DNA of 7,389 bases, from the NCBI GenBank assembly GCA_905373705.1, contig CAJPUA010000044.1:1-7389 (forward strand), given 5' to 3'. Made by a program: the position numbers and the translations under genes. The notes beneath the pieces were generated by a model. It made no database searches. It was given only the letters and a program-made list of their open reading frames with translations, and was not told where the DNA came from. Origin of the DNA: an uncultured Schwartzia sp. GTDB taxonomy: Bacteria > Bacillota > Negativicutes > Selenomonadales > Selenomonadaceae. Below are positions 1 to 6,173 of this stretch, one piece after another (position 1 is the first letter of the stretch; each line of letters begins with the position of its first letter).

Positions 1-1131
1 GAAATCCGGCACGGAAAGTTCCTGCGACCGCGACGAATGAAGCGGGGCAGCCGGCGGCGCCTTTTGCTGAGCGCTTGTCTCTTCGGAGTCCATCACATTC
101 GGCGAAGCGTTCCCCACCGCCTTTCCCAGATCGCGTGACGTCAGTGGCGGCGCTGCCGAAATAATACTGTCGGCAAAATCCGTTGCCACCAGCGTCGCCC
201 TCACGGTATTTCCCATGCCTTTTTCGATGACGGCGCCGAGAATAATGTTCACCTCGGGATGCGTATGCTCGTCAATAAACTCGGTCGCTTCTGTCACCTC
301 ATAAAGGCTCAACGACTCGTCCCCGCTGATATTGAGGATTATCCCTCGCGCGCCGTCGAGAGGGCGCTCGATGAGCGGGCTCTCAATCGCCCTTTTCACG
401 GCCTCAATCACTCGGCCTTCTTCGTTCGTACCGATCCCTAAGATTGCATCGCTGCTGCGGCTCTGACGAAAAATTGCCCGCACATCGGCAAAATCGACAT
501 TGATCATCCCTGTTGTCAAAATAACCTCAGAAATACAGCGAATCGCCTGCCGCAGAACGTCATCCGCCGCCTTGAACGCCTGTGCCAGCGGCGTTTTCCG
601 ATCGTTGATGACCTTCATCAGATTATCATTGTGAATGACGATCAGTCCGTCCAATAACCCTTGGAGATAAGAGATTCCCTCGTTCGCCGTCTGCATTTTC
701 CTTTTTCCTTCAAAGGAAAAAGGCGCCGTTACCACACCAATAGAAAGGATCCCCATCTCGCGCAAATACCCGGCGATAACGGGAGATGCGCCCGTGCCAA
801 TGCCGCCTCCCATACCCGCTGTGATAAAGACCATATCCGCGTCCCGTAAAATCATATGCAGGCGTTTTTCATCCGTTTCCGCCGCTTCTCGGCCGATAGC
901 GGGAACACCGCCCGAACCGCGCCCCTTCGTCAGCCGCTCGCCAATTTGCAGCGTTTCGACGCCCTCTGCTTGCAGCATCCCGAGCTGTTTTGCGTCAGAG
1001 TTTACGCCAATAAGCTCGATCCCCGGCAGCTTATCCTTCGCCAGACGAGCGACGACGCTATTGCCTCCGCCGCCCACGCCGACAACTTTAATGCGGACGA
1101 CCGTACTGATGAATGTCGTATCCGTTTCCAT
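1..1131 (-). CDS. ftsZ: Divergent cell division GTPase FtsZ, C-terminal end cut by window edge
   Basis: Tubulin-like GTPase that in the family polymerises at midcell to form the Z ring. Read on the minus strand from ATG at 1131, 377 codons remain with no stop. Visible: G-loop GVGGGGNS at residues 18-25, GMGGGIGTGAS around 106-116, the FEGKRK segment, the T7 loop NVDFADV holding the catalytic Asp pair, and a Ser/Pro/Ala-rich linker. The last residues, ELSVPDF, match the start of the conserved C-terminal peptide (usual form D-I/V-P-x-F-L), so only a few codons are probably missing. The start follows AGGAGGAG at 1138-1145. Odd: the signature GGGTGTG reads GGGIGTG (ATT codon), the usual GLGAGANP loop reads GRGSGGVP, and FEG(K/R)KR reads FEGKRK. 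The gene follows eamA on the same strand, with no ftsA seen upstream. FtsZ identity is secure; whether it is the only ftsZ in the genome or a second copy cannot be told here. Confidence 0.93.
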   Translation of the reverse strand, partial: METDTTFISTVVRIKVVGVGGGGNSVVARLAKDKLPGIELIGVNSDAKQLGMLQAEGVETLQIGERLTKGRGSGGVPAIGREAAETDEKRLHMILRDADMVFITAGMGGGIGTGASPVIAGYLREMGILSIGVVTAPFSFEGKRKMQTANEGISYLQGLLDGLIVIHNDNLMKVINDRKTPLAQAFKAADDVLRQAIRCISEVILTTGMINVDFADVRAIFRQSRSSDAILGIGTNEEGRVIEAVKRAIESPLIERPLDGARGIILNISGDESLSLYEVTEATEFIDEHTHPEVNIILGAVIEKGMGNTVRATLVATDFADSIISAAPPLTSRDLGKAVGNASPNVMDSEETSAQQKAPPAAPLHSSRSQELSVPDF

Positions 1132-1152
1132 AGGAATCTCCTCCTGTCTGCT

Positions 1153-1181
1153 ATTATATCCCGACAGGGAAAAAATGAAAA
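1153..1181 (-). promoter_or_regulatory. Predicted sigma-A promoter for ftsZ
   Basis: On the minus strand a perfect -10 box TATAAT (1153-1158) lies 17 bases from a -35-like TTTTCA (1176-1181, 4 of 6 matches). The predicted start of transcription is near 1146, which gives a very short leader carrying the AGGAGG ribosome site. It lies in the 55-base gap between eamA and ftsZ, so ftsZ can be transcribed apart from eamA. Confidence 0.6.
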
Positions 1182-1191
1182 GATTTTCATT
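1174..1191. repeat. 18-bp AT-rich palindrome over eamA stop codon and ftsZ -35 box
   Basis: AATGAAAAGATTTTCATT has two perfect 8-base arms around a central GA. It covers the eamA stop codon (1187-1189) and the predicted -35 hexamer of ftsZ. Its symmetry and place suggest an operator. As a terminator it would be weak, because the stem is almost all A/T and the centre is only two bases. Function is inferred from position only. Confidence 0.4.
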
Positions 1192-2074
1192 CCCTCTCTC
1201 GCCGAAACAGCAAACCATAGACCTGAATGACAAGCATACCGGCGATCATCAGAGCGCAACCAAGAATTTCACGGGACGACAGTGTTTCGCCCAGCACGAA
1301 CCAGCCGCCCAGCGCGCCGAACACCGCTTCAAGACTCATCAAAATGGCGGCGGCCGCCGGAGCGGCATATTTTTGCCCGACAATCTGCAACGTAAAGGCA
1401 ACGCCGGTTGACAGCACTCCGGCGTAGGCGATCGCTTTCCACGCGCCAAAGACGTCGCGCCAGACCCATGTCTCGTAAAAAAGCGCCGCGGCGGTAGCCA
1501 GCGCGAAGGTAAGAAAAACCTGTGCCAGCGACATCTCGATGATGTCGACGTGCGCCGCGAAACGATCGATGAAGAGAATATGCAGCGTCCAGAAAAACGC
1601 GCCAGCCAGCACAATCGCGTCGCCGTAAGCGAGCGCCAGAGAATCCTTTAAACAGAGAAAATAAAGACCGACCAGCGCTAAAAAAGCGCTGACAGCATGT
1701 TCCGTATGCAAATGCTGCTGTAAAAATACCCCGGAGAGCGGCACAAATACCAGATAGAGACAGGTGAGAAACGACGCTTTACCTACCGTCGTATACTGCA
1801 TCCCTACCTGCTGCAAAGCGGCGCCGGCAAACATGATAACCCCAGCCAGTGCGCCGGAACGCCAGCCGGGAAAATATATGCCTGCCCGTTTTTCTTGCCG
1901 TCGTTTCTCATTTCCGATATACCAGACAACCGCCAAAACTGCGCCGCCAATAAAAAAACGCGCCGCCATATAAGTGAACGGGCCTATCCGTTCCATGCCT
2001 ACCGCCTGCGCGGCAAAGGCTGTACCCCAAATAAAAGCGGCCAAAAGCAAGTAAAAATTCCCTCGCCACGCCAA
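1187..2074 (-). CDS. EamA/DMT-superfamily membrane permease
   Basis: A drug/metabolite-transporter-type permease of 295 residues, the usual size for the two-EamA-repeat, ten-helix family. Nearly the whole protein is hydrophobic. The N-terminus (LLLAAFIWGTAFAAQAVGM) is the characteristic first helix with its GTAF-AQ motif, followed by the AARFFIGG segment; the second repeat ends with the ILGCALMIAGMLVIQ helix and a charged RRERE tail. I chose the TTG at 2074 because GGGAGGGG lies five bases before it and family proteins begin just before this helix. An in-frame ATG at 2137 adds 21 residues, has no ribosome site and lies upstream of the predicted promoter's start point. Members export or import small metabolites; the substrate is unknown. 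The gene has its own promoter and is followed 55 bases later by ftsZ, with no evident functional link. Confidence 0.9.
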   Translation of the reverse strand: MAWRGNFYLLLAAFIWGTAFAAQAVGMERIGPFTYMAARFFIGGAVLAVVWYIGNEKRRQEKRAGIYFPGWRSGALAGVIMFAGAALQQVGMQYTTVGKASFLTCLYLVFVPLSGVFLQQHLHTEHAVSAFLALVGLYFLCLKDSLALAYGDAIVLAGAFFWTLHILFIDRFAAHVDIIEMSLAQVFLTFALATAAALFYETWVWRDVFGAWKAIAYAGVLSTGVAFTLQIVGQKYAAPAAAAILMSLEAVFGALGGWFVLGETLSSREILGCALMIAGMLVIQVYGLLFRRERE

Positions 2075-2079
2075 CGAAA

Positions 2080-2087
2080 CCCCTCCC
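2080..2087 (-). promoter_or_regulatory. Ribosome binding site fixing the TTG start of the EamA gene
   Basis: Minus-strand GGGAGGGG, five bases before TTG at 2074. No comparable site precedes the in-frame ATG codons further upstream. Confidence 0.65.
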
Positions 2088-2108
2088 GAATACTGTAAAA
2101 TATTTTTC

Positions 2109-2137
2109 ATCATAACATGAAGCTGGATCCAAAGCAA
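2109..2137 (-). promoter_or_regulatory. Predicted promoter of the EamA permease gene
   Basis: Minus-strand -10 box TATGAT (2109-2114, 5 of 6) is 17 bases from a weak -35 TTGCTT (2132-2137). It lies between the terminator of the upstream unit and the TTG start at 2074. The -35 match is poor, so this is a moderate call. Confidence 0.45.
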
Positions 2138-2140
2138 CGC

Positions 2141-2176
2141 AAAACAAACCGCCGGAGAAAATAACTCCGGCGGTTT
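2141..2176 (-). terminator. Intrinsic terminator of the M20-DUF3100 unit
   Basis: A perfect 12-bp stem (AAACCGCCGGAG at 2146-2157 with its complement at 2165-2176) has a 7-base A/T loop. On the minus strand it is followed by GTTTT, and it begins 18 bases after the last gene's stop codon. On the plus strand no T run follows, so it acts leftwards. It separates the operon from eamA. Confidence 0.88.
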
Positions 2177-2194
2177 ATACGGTCCGCAAATTAC

Positions 2195-2641
2195 TTAAAT
2201 CTGTCCAAGCGCTTTTAAAATAACCTGAGCAATGACAGCCGAGCCGATATACGTACCGATGAATACGACACAGCTCACGGTCACAATACGCCAGCTGCTT
2301 TTGGCGAAAACATCCAGGTCTTTACAGATAGCGATCCCGGCATAAGCGAGAAGCGGGGTGCAAAGCTGCAAAAATCCGACCTTTTTAACCGCCTCAGTGA
2401 TCGGCGCCGCCGTCGGCAGCGCGGGATACGTCAGAATGCAGGCGATGGTAACGACGTAAGCGACCCCCGGAATGCCGCCGGGCAATACGCGCCCCAGCCA
2501 AATTCCAAGGAGAGCCAGCCCAATGAGCATGACCATTCCCGGTAATGCCTCGAAAAAGCCGAATTTCGTTCCCACAACATTGGCGGCTAAGGACACGAGC
2601 CCACAGATAATAAGAATCTCCAGGATTTCACTCATTTTCAT
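2195..2641 (-). CDS. Small integral membrane protein, likely partner subunit of the DUF3100 protein
   Basis: A 148-residue hydrophobic protein with about four predicted membrane segments (roughly residues 5-24, 33-52, 58-76 and 119-145), plus a possible one near 88-105. Its ATG overlaps the TGA of the DUF3100 gene in an ATGA (2638-2641), which implies translational coupling and roughly balanced synthesis. I do not recognise a named family with certainty. The length and the pairing with a larger membrane protein resemble the layout of two-subunit carriers such as MadL/MadM or LrgA/LrgB; this is similarity of layout, not of sequence. It is the last gene of the unit, 18 bases before a strong terminator. 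An open frame with consistent membrane character and coupling makes the gene itself secure. Confidence 0.85.
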   Translation of the reverse strand: MKMSEILEILIICGLVSLAANVVGTKFGFFEALPGMVMLIGLALLGIWLGRVLPGGIPGVAYVVTIACILTYPALPTAAPITEAVKKVGFLQLCTPLLAYAGIAICKDLDVFAKSSWRIVTVSCVVFIGTYIGSAVIAQVILKALGQI

Positions 2642-3471
2642 TTCGTTTCTCTCCCTTCCGCCAAAGCACTGGTTCCTTCCTTCTTCGCCGGCTCCGGGTC
2701 CGTCCCATACTTTAGACGATAAATTTTACGATAGAGCCATTCTGAGAAGGGGAGCGCCAGCCAGATACTCATATACAGACCATCCAGTCCCGACAGCATA
2801 TTCGATGCCGCGCCAAAGGCCGCTAACTGATCCGCCATTTGCGGGTACATTGCGGAAAGCGAACCCACTGCCGCCGTCATCATACTGGCTGATCCAACCC
2901 CCGCCGCCATGGCCAGCGCGTAAGGATGAAAGGGAAGATATGCCGCCGCCAGGCTCGCCATGAGCCCAAAAAAGATCGTGCCGATGACCGTGCCGCAGAT
3001 GTAGACGCCCATAACGCCGCGCCCTTCGGCGCTGTCGAGACCATAACGCTCCCCGATCAGGGCGACGTTCGGCTCACGGGCTATAGAATGGGCCGCGCCA
3101 ATCGTTTCCCGCTTGAGGCCAATGAATACCGCGACGGGGATCCCAAGCAAAATCGTGCCGAGGTTGCCAAATTCCTGCAAAATAAGCGCTGGTGAAGCAG
3201 CGAGGATCTTCGGCAGGCTCGGACCGACCAGCGTTCCGTATTTCGCCATAAGCAACATAAGCGTGACGCCTAAAAGCGAGCTGGCGACCTTGACTTCTTT
3301 ATCCGTGGAAATTTTTGTGAACCGCGGTGCGGTCAATATCCCCATGAGAAGCGCGTACATCATCGGCAAAAGCACGATCTTCCCCACGCCAACGGTAATA
3401 GCGATGTTGCCGATTCGCTCCGCAATCACAACAAGAATTAGAACCGTAATATGAAGCCGCAGATTTTTCAT
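2638..3471 (-). CDS. DUF3100-family integral membrane protein
   Basis: A 277-residue polytopic membrane protein. I recognise the conserved stretch LQEFGNLGTILLGIPVAV (near residues 99-116) followed by GLKRETIGAAHSIAREPN and a later GVGSASMMTAAVGSLSAMYP, which match my memory of the DUF3100 family (function not established). About eight membrane segments are visible, and the tail is charged (DPEPAKKEGTSALAEGRETK). The conserved polar loop between hydrophobic helices, and the Gly/Ser-rich segment, would suit a substrate path in a secondary carrier, which is inference. The ATG follows AAGGAGA with a 9-base spacer and starts 18 bases after the M20 stop; the stop overlaps the next ATG. Most likely it transports the substrate or product of the M20 enzyme, with the small downstream protein as second subunit. 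Confidence 0.85.
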   Translation of the reverse strand: MKNLRLHITVLILVVIAERIGNIAITVGVGKIVLLPMMYALLMGILTAPRFTKISTDKEVKVASSLLGVTLMLLMAKYGTLVGPSLPKILAASPALILQEFGNLGTILLGIPVAVFIGLKRETIGAAHSIAREPNVALIGERYGLDSAEGRGVMGVYICGTVIGTIFFGLMASLAAAYLPFHPYALAMAAGVGSASMMTAAVGSLSAMYPQMADQLAAFGAASNMLSGLDGLYMSIWLALPFSEWLYRKIYRLKYGTDPEPAKKEGTSALAEGRETK

Positions 3472-3489
3472 AACTATGTTCTCCTTTCG

Positions 3490-4803
3490 TCAATCCGATT
3501 CAAAATAGGAATCCAGCTTAGCGATGTATTCTTCCTTCGTCAAAAACGGCTTATACTTCGAGAGAATAGTGTAGGCTCGGCGCCCTCCATCTGCCAGAAG
3601 ATCGACGATCATGCCGGTGAAAGCCTTGGCTGGCGTGAGAACGGCGGCTGAAAAATCTGTCACCGTAAATTCCTTCGTATGGAGCGCCCCATCGACGCCG
3701 CCGATAAAGGGATGAATCGCAGGCATGATGTGAGAAAGATCGCCCATGTCCGTTGAGGCCCGGAAGTGACCAGCATCGACAATTTCCGTCCCCGGCGCGA
3801 GCTGGCGGACATTCTCCACAAAAAGCTCATTCAGCGCGCTACAGCAACGAAGCGGCAGCATACCGGGGATCGTCTCGACGCGCGTTTTAGCGCCTACCGC
3901 TGTGCCTCCGGCACGAAGCGCCGCCTCCACGCGCTTATGCGTGGCTTCGATCGCTTCCATTGTCGCCGCCCGCACATAAAGCTCCATTCGGACATCGGCG
4001 GGAACGCTGTTCACCAAATCGCCGCCCTTAGTGATGATCGGGTGAACGCGGACGACATCTTTTTCCTGAAACGTCTCTCGCAAGGCGTTAATCCCCATGA
4101 TCCCCAGGCATGCCGCATTCAGGGCGTTAATCCCTTCGTGCGGTGCATTCGCGGCGTGCGCCGTCCGGCCAACGTAACGCACCAACTTCACCAGGAAGCC
4201 ATTGCTCGATTCGCCGATTGCGACAGCTTTCTGCCGCATTTCCCCCTGCGAGTGCATCATCATCGCCATATCGATATCATCGAAATGCCCTTCGTAGATA
4301 AGCTCATCTTTGCCGCAAAGGTAATGAAGCTTCCCCTCCCCCATCAGTCGCCGGCGATACTCGATTTCAACGTACTCTTCCGCAGGAACGGCAAAAAACA
4401 CGACGTCACCGGACAGCTCCGGCAAAATCCCGCTCGTTAGGAGACCTTGCGCCGCCGCCAACATCGTCGTCATCTGGAGAAAATGGCCGCAAGTATGCGC
4501 CGCTCCCGTCAGCGGATCGGCCTTAGGGCTGTCCGGCGTTCCTACGGCATCCAGCTCACTTAGCACGGCGACCGTCGGCCCGGGATGACCGCTCCGTGCC
4601 CGCGCCTTCACGCCGGTCAGCGCCAGCCCGGTTTCCGGCGAAAGCCCCAGTGCCGTCAGATATTTTTCGACTTTCGCGGCGGTTTTCTTCTCCTTAAATC
4701 CCAGCTCCGGCTCACGTTCAATATCCCGCGCCAGCGCTTCCAGCTTAGCCGCCGCCGCGTCAATAGCGGCCGCTGCTCGCCGCTTCATCTCGTCCTTATC
4801 CAC
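3490..4803 (-). CDS. M20-family metal-dependent amidohydrolase (AbgB/PM20D2-like)
   Basis: Zinc-type aminoacylase/dipeptidase-fold hydrolase, 437 residues, that cleaves an amide bond, probably in the cytoplasm (no signal peptide). Numbering from the GTG start, the metal-site motif HTCGH is at 103-107 with the Cys typical of the M20D/AbgA-AbgB/IAA-amide hydrolase branch, the catalytic Glu pair PAEE at 140-143, a ligand His at 184 (MMMHSQGE), the dimerisation-domain GRTAHAANAPHEGINAL at 212-228, STDMGDLSH at 350-358, and the late His at 375. All expected active-site residues are present. I chose GTG at 4803 because GGGGAGG lies seven bases before it; the in-frame ATG at 4821 overlaps that ribosome site. 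First gene of a unit with the DUF3100 and small membrane proteins. Possible substrates include p-aminobenzoyl-glutamate, acylated amino acids or dipeptides; the sequence does not decide. Confidence 0.9.
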   Translation of the reverse strand: MDKDEMKRRAAAAIDAAAAKLEALARDIEREPELGFKEKKTAAKVEKYLTALGLSPETGLALTGVKARARSGHPGPTVAVLSELDAVGTPDSPKADPLTGAAHTCGHFLQMTTMLAAAQGLLTSGILPELSGDVVFFAVPAEEYVEIEYRRRLMGEGKLHYLCGKDELIYEGHFDDIDMAMMMHSQGEMRQKAVAIGESSNGFLVKLVRYVGRTAHAANAPHEGINALNAACLGIMGINALRETFQEKDVVRVHPIITKGGDLVNSVPADVRMELYVRAATMEAIEATHKRVEAALRAGGTAVGAKTRVETIPGMLPLRCCSALNELFVENVRQLAPGTEIVDAGHFRASTDMGDLSHIMPAIHPFIGGVDGALHTKEFTVTDFSAAVLTPAKAFTGMIVDLLADGGRRAYTILSKYKPFLTKEEYIAKLDSYFESD

Positions 4804-4810
4804 AAAATTG

Positions 4811-4817
4811 CCTCCCC
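4811..4817 (-). promoter_or_regulatory. Ribosome binding site fixing the GTG start of the M20 gene
   Basis: Minus-strand GGGGAGG, seven bases before GTG at 4803. It sits directly after the in-frame ATG at 4821 and so argues against that ATG as the start. Confidence 0.65.
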
Positions 4818-4831
4818 GCATAAACGCCAGC

Positions 4832-4860
4832 CTTATAAAACAGTCAACCGGCGACGTCCT
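4832..4860 (-). promoter_or_regulatory. Weak candidate promoter for the M20-DUF3100 unit
   Basis: Minus-strand TATAAG (4832-4837, 5 of 6 for -10) lies 17 bases from AGGACG (4855-4860, only 3 of 6 for -35). It falls after a candidate terminator and before the M20 ribosome site, where a promoter is expected. A TTGACT at 4842-4847 is a better -35 hexamer, but its properly spaced -10 would place the transcript start inside the ribosome site. Confidence 0.3.
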
Positions 4861-4861
4861 T

Positions 4862-4884
4862 AAATAAAGCCGAATTTCTTCAGC
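4862..4884 (-). terminator. Weak candidate intrinsic terminator after the 277-residue membrane protein gene
   Basis: On the minus strand GCTGAA, GAAA tetraloop, TTCGGC (4884-4869, including one G-T pair) is followed by TTTATTT. The stem overlaps the stop codon at 4880-4882. Six base pairs is short, so partial read-through into the M20 unit is likely. Confidence 0.35.
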
Positions 4885-5713
4885 GGTTCTGTAAAAATCG
4901 CATAGCTAGGAACGCCAGCACCATCAGAATGAGCAAAACCCCAATTCCTCGCAAAATGCGCCCCCAAGCGTTTCCTTTGGCTCTCTCTTCCGGACGATCA
5001 ATCTCCTTGAGCAAGCGTTCCCGCTCGGCAGGAGCGATAACCGTGTCATCCGGCGTGTAGGCCAGCGCTAAGAATTTCTCCCGCGCCCCGTGGTACAGAT
5101 CAGCAAGAGCCGCGCTGTAGCCAAATACCGCCTGGGGGAAAAGTGCCGCGCGCCCCGCCGCGAATTTCTCGTATTCTTCGCGGTTAAAGACATAGCCCAT
5201 GATCGTCTGCACTCGCCCGTTTTTCAAGCCAACGTGCGGCAGATAAAAAATTTCCCAGTGAAAAAGCCGCGTCATCAGCCGCCAGCCCGTAAAATACACC
5301 CAAGCGATCTCGTCGCGCGGAAAAATATAGACGCGATCGACGTAAAAGAAATACATGTATTTCTCTCCAATATAGCTGTAGCCTGTCTCGCTTGCCATAA
5401 TGTCAGCCGCAACTTCAGCATAGGATAGTCCCGCTTGCGTAACCGCCTCTTCGATCATATTCCGGGCGGTCCGATGATTTAACCGGTCGCTCAAATACTG
5501 CGGCACATAACCAAGCTGAAAAAGGACCGTCCGCCCGTGAAACGCCATGAGAATACCCATAATGATCACGATAGGAAGCGCTGTCGCCCAGCCTTGCTCT
5601 ACCCCTGTCTTAAAAAGCAGAAGGAGAACCACAATATCAGTAATCGTCGAGATCAGCGAATTAATAAAAACCCGCCGCCGTCCCGCGTCTAATCTTTGTT
5701 CGATTTCATTCAA
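4880..5713 (-). CDS. Unrecognised membrane-anchored protein, three predicted membrane segments
   Basis: A 277-residue protein I cannot assign to a family. Two hydrophobic segments lie near the N-terminus (about residues 16-36 and 43-60), a soluble middle part spans about 70-250, and one more segment lies at the C-terminus (about 253-272), followed by the short basic tail RFLQNR. The middle part contains an aromatic-rich stretch (YMYFFYVDRVYIFPRDEIAWVY as separate beta-like strands, then FTGWRLMTRLFHWEIFYLPHVG) that could be a small beta-sandwich such as those found in bacterial PH-like/YcxB-like proteins; this is a weak inference. The ATG at 5713 has only a poor ribosome site (GAGA), and an in-frame TGA lies directly before it, so no longer form exists. 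The gene lies 44 bases after the 108-residue gene and may share its transcript. Confidence 0.75.
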   Translation of the reverse strand: MNEIEQRLDAGRRRVFINSLISTITDIVVLLLLFKTGVEQGWATALPIVIIMGILMAFHGRTVLFQLGYVPQYLSDRLNHRTARNMIEEAVTQAGLSYAEVAADIMASETGYSYIGEKYMYFFYVDRVYIFPRDEIAWVYFTGWRLMTRLFHWEIFYLPHVGLKNGRVQTIMGYVFNREEYEKFAAGRAALFPQAVFGYSAALADLYHGAREKFLALAYTPDDTVIAPAERERLLKEIDRPEERAKGNAWGRILRGIGVLLILMVLAFLAMRFLQNR

Positions 5714-5757
5714 TCTCGTTTACCTGTCTTTCCGCCGAAATATTTAACACACGGCCT

Positions 5758-6084
5758 TCACTTTACTTCCGCAAGGCTGTAAATACCCGGCTGCATGAGA
5801 TCGCGCACCGTCATCACAACCTCCATCATCTCCGGCCCGCCGGCCGCCGCCAGCTCGATCTCCTGCCGAAAATAATCCATCAGCCTTTGCGGCGCCTCCT
5901 CGCGGATAGCCGCCTCCTCCCGATGAAACGCCCACGCAATATCGATTCCGCCGTTCTGGTTATCCGCCGTCATCTCCCAAGAGCCGTCGTGGGTCGTAAT
6001 GAACTGCGTCTCATCCACCTGCACCCAGCCTTGAGAAGCGGCAGCAAATTTCAGGCAAGCCTCAGTATATTCTTTTACAGTCAT
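5758..6084 (-). CDS. Hypothetical small acidic cytoplasmic protein
   Basis: A 108-residue soluble, Glu-rich protein with no signal peptide, no membrane segment and no motif I recognise. The N-terminal half is mixed (SQGWVQVDETQFITTHDGSW, a beta-like stretch with several aromatics); the second half (HREEAAIREEAPQRLMDYFRQEIELA) is probably helical. The ATG has a strong ribosome site, GGAGG with a seven-base spacer, and overlaps the stop codon of a 30-codon open frame in an ATGA. It is followed 44 bases later by the membrane protein gene on the same strand, so the two may work together, but nothing in the sequence shows how. Confidence 0.75.
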   Translation of the reverse strand: MTVKEYTEACLKFAAASQGWVQVDETQFITTHDGSWEMTADNQNGGIDIAWAFHREEAAIREEAPQRLMDYFRQEIELAAAGGPEMMEVVMTVRDLMQPGIYSLAEVK

Positions 6085-6173
6085 TCTTTCCCCTCCTTTT
6101 CCTTCGTGTATTTTACTTCATATTCCACTCCCGCGAAAGTGATTCCTTCTTTTTTCTGACAAAAATATTCCAT
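6081..6173 (-). CDS. Possible 30-residue small protein coupled to the downstream gene
   Basis: A short minus-strand frame, ATG at 6173 to TGA at 6081, encodes MEYFCQKKEGITFAGVEYEV followed by KYTKEKEGKE. Its TGA overlaps the ATG of the 108-residue gene (ATGA), the same junction as in the DUF3100 pair, and the ribosome site of the next gene lies inside its last codons. The peptide looks protein-like (alternating beta-like GVEYEVKYT, lysine/glutamate-rich tail). Against it: there is no clear ribosome site before the ATG. An in-frame TTG nine bases upstream is an alternative start, and a stop codon closes the frame shortly before that. It could be a real small protein, a leader frame, or the remains of a longer gene. 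Confidence 0.4.
   Translation of the reverse strand: MEYFCQKKEGITFAGVEYEVKYTKEKEGKE

Noticed and set aside
794..1411. 205-codon plus-strand open frame
   Set aside because: It runs antisense across both ftsZ and eamA, has no ribosome site, and encodes Ser/Pro/Arg-rich sequence typical of a shadow frame.
2075..2137. ATG at 2137 or the ATGs near 2110 as the EamA start
   Set aside because: These codons overlap the predicted -35 and -10 boxes and lack a ribosome site; the TTG at 2074 has GGGAGGGG and fits the family's N-terminus.
3766..4440. 224-codon plus-strand open frame
   Set aside because: It lies wholly antisense to the M20 hydrolase, whose motifs are intact. Its product is His/Arg-rich with no domain, as expected of a reverse-strand shadow in GC-rich coding DNA.
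4804..4821. ATG at 4821 as the M20 start
   Set aside because: It overlaps the GGGGAGG ribosome site that correctly spaces the GTG at 4803, and it has no site of its own.
4819..4847. TTGACT-N17-TTTATG as the promoter of the M20 unit
   Set aside because: The -10 matches poorly, and transcription would begin inside the ribosome binding site, so it could not support normal initiation at the GTG.
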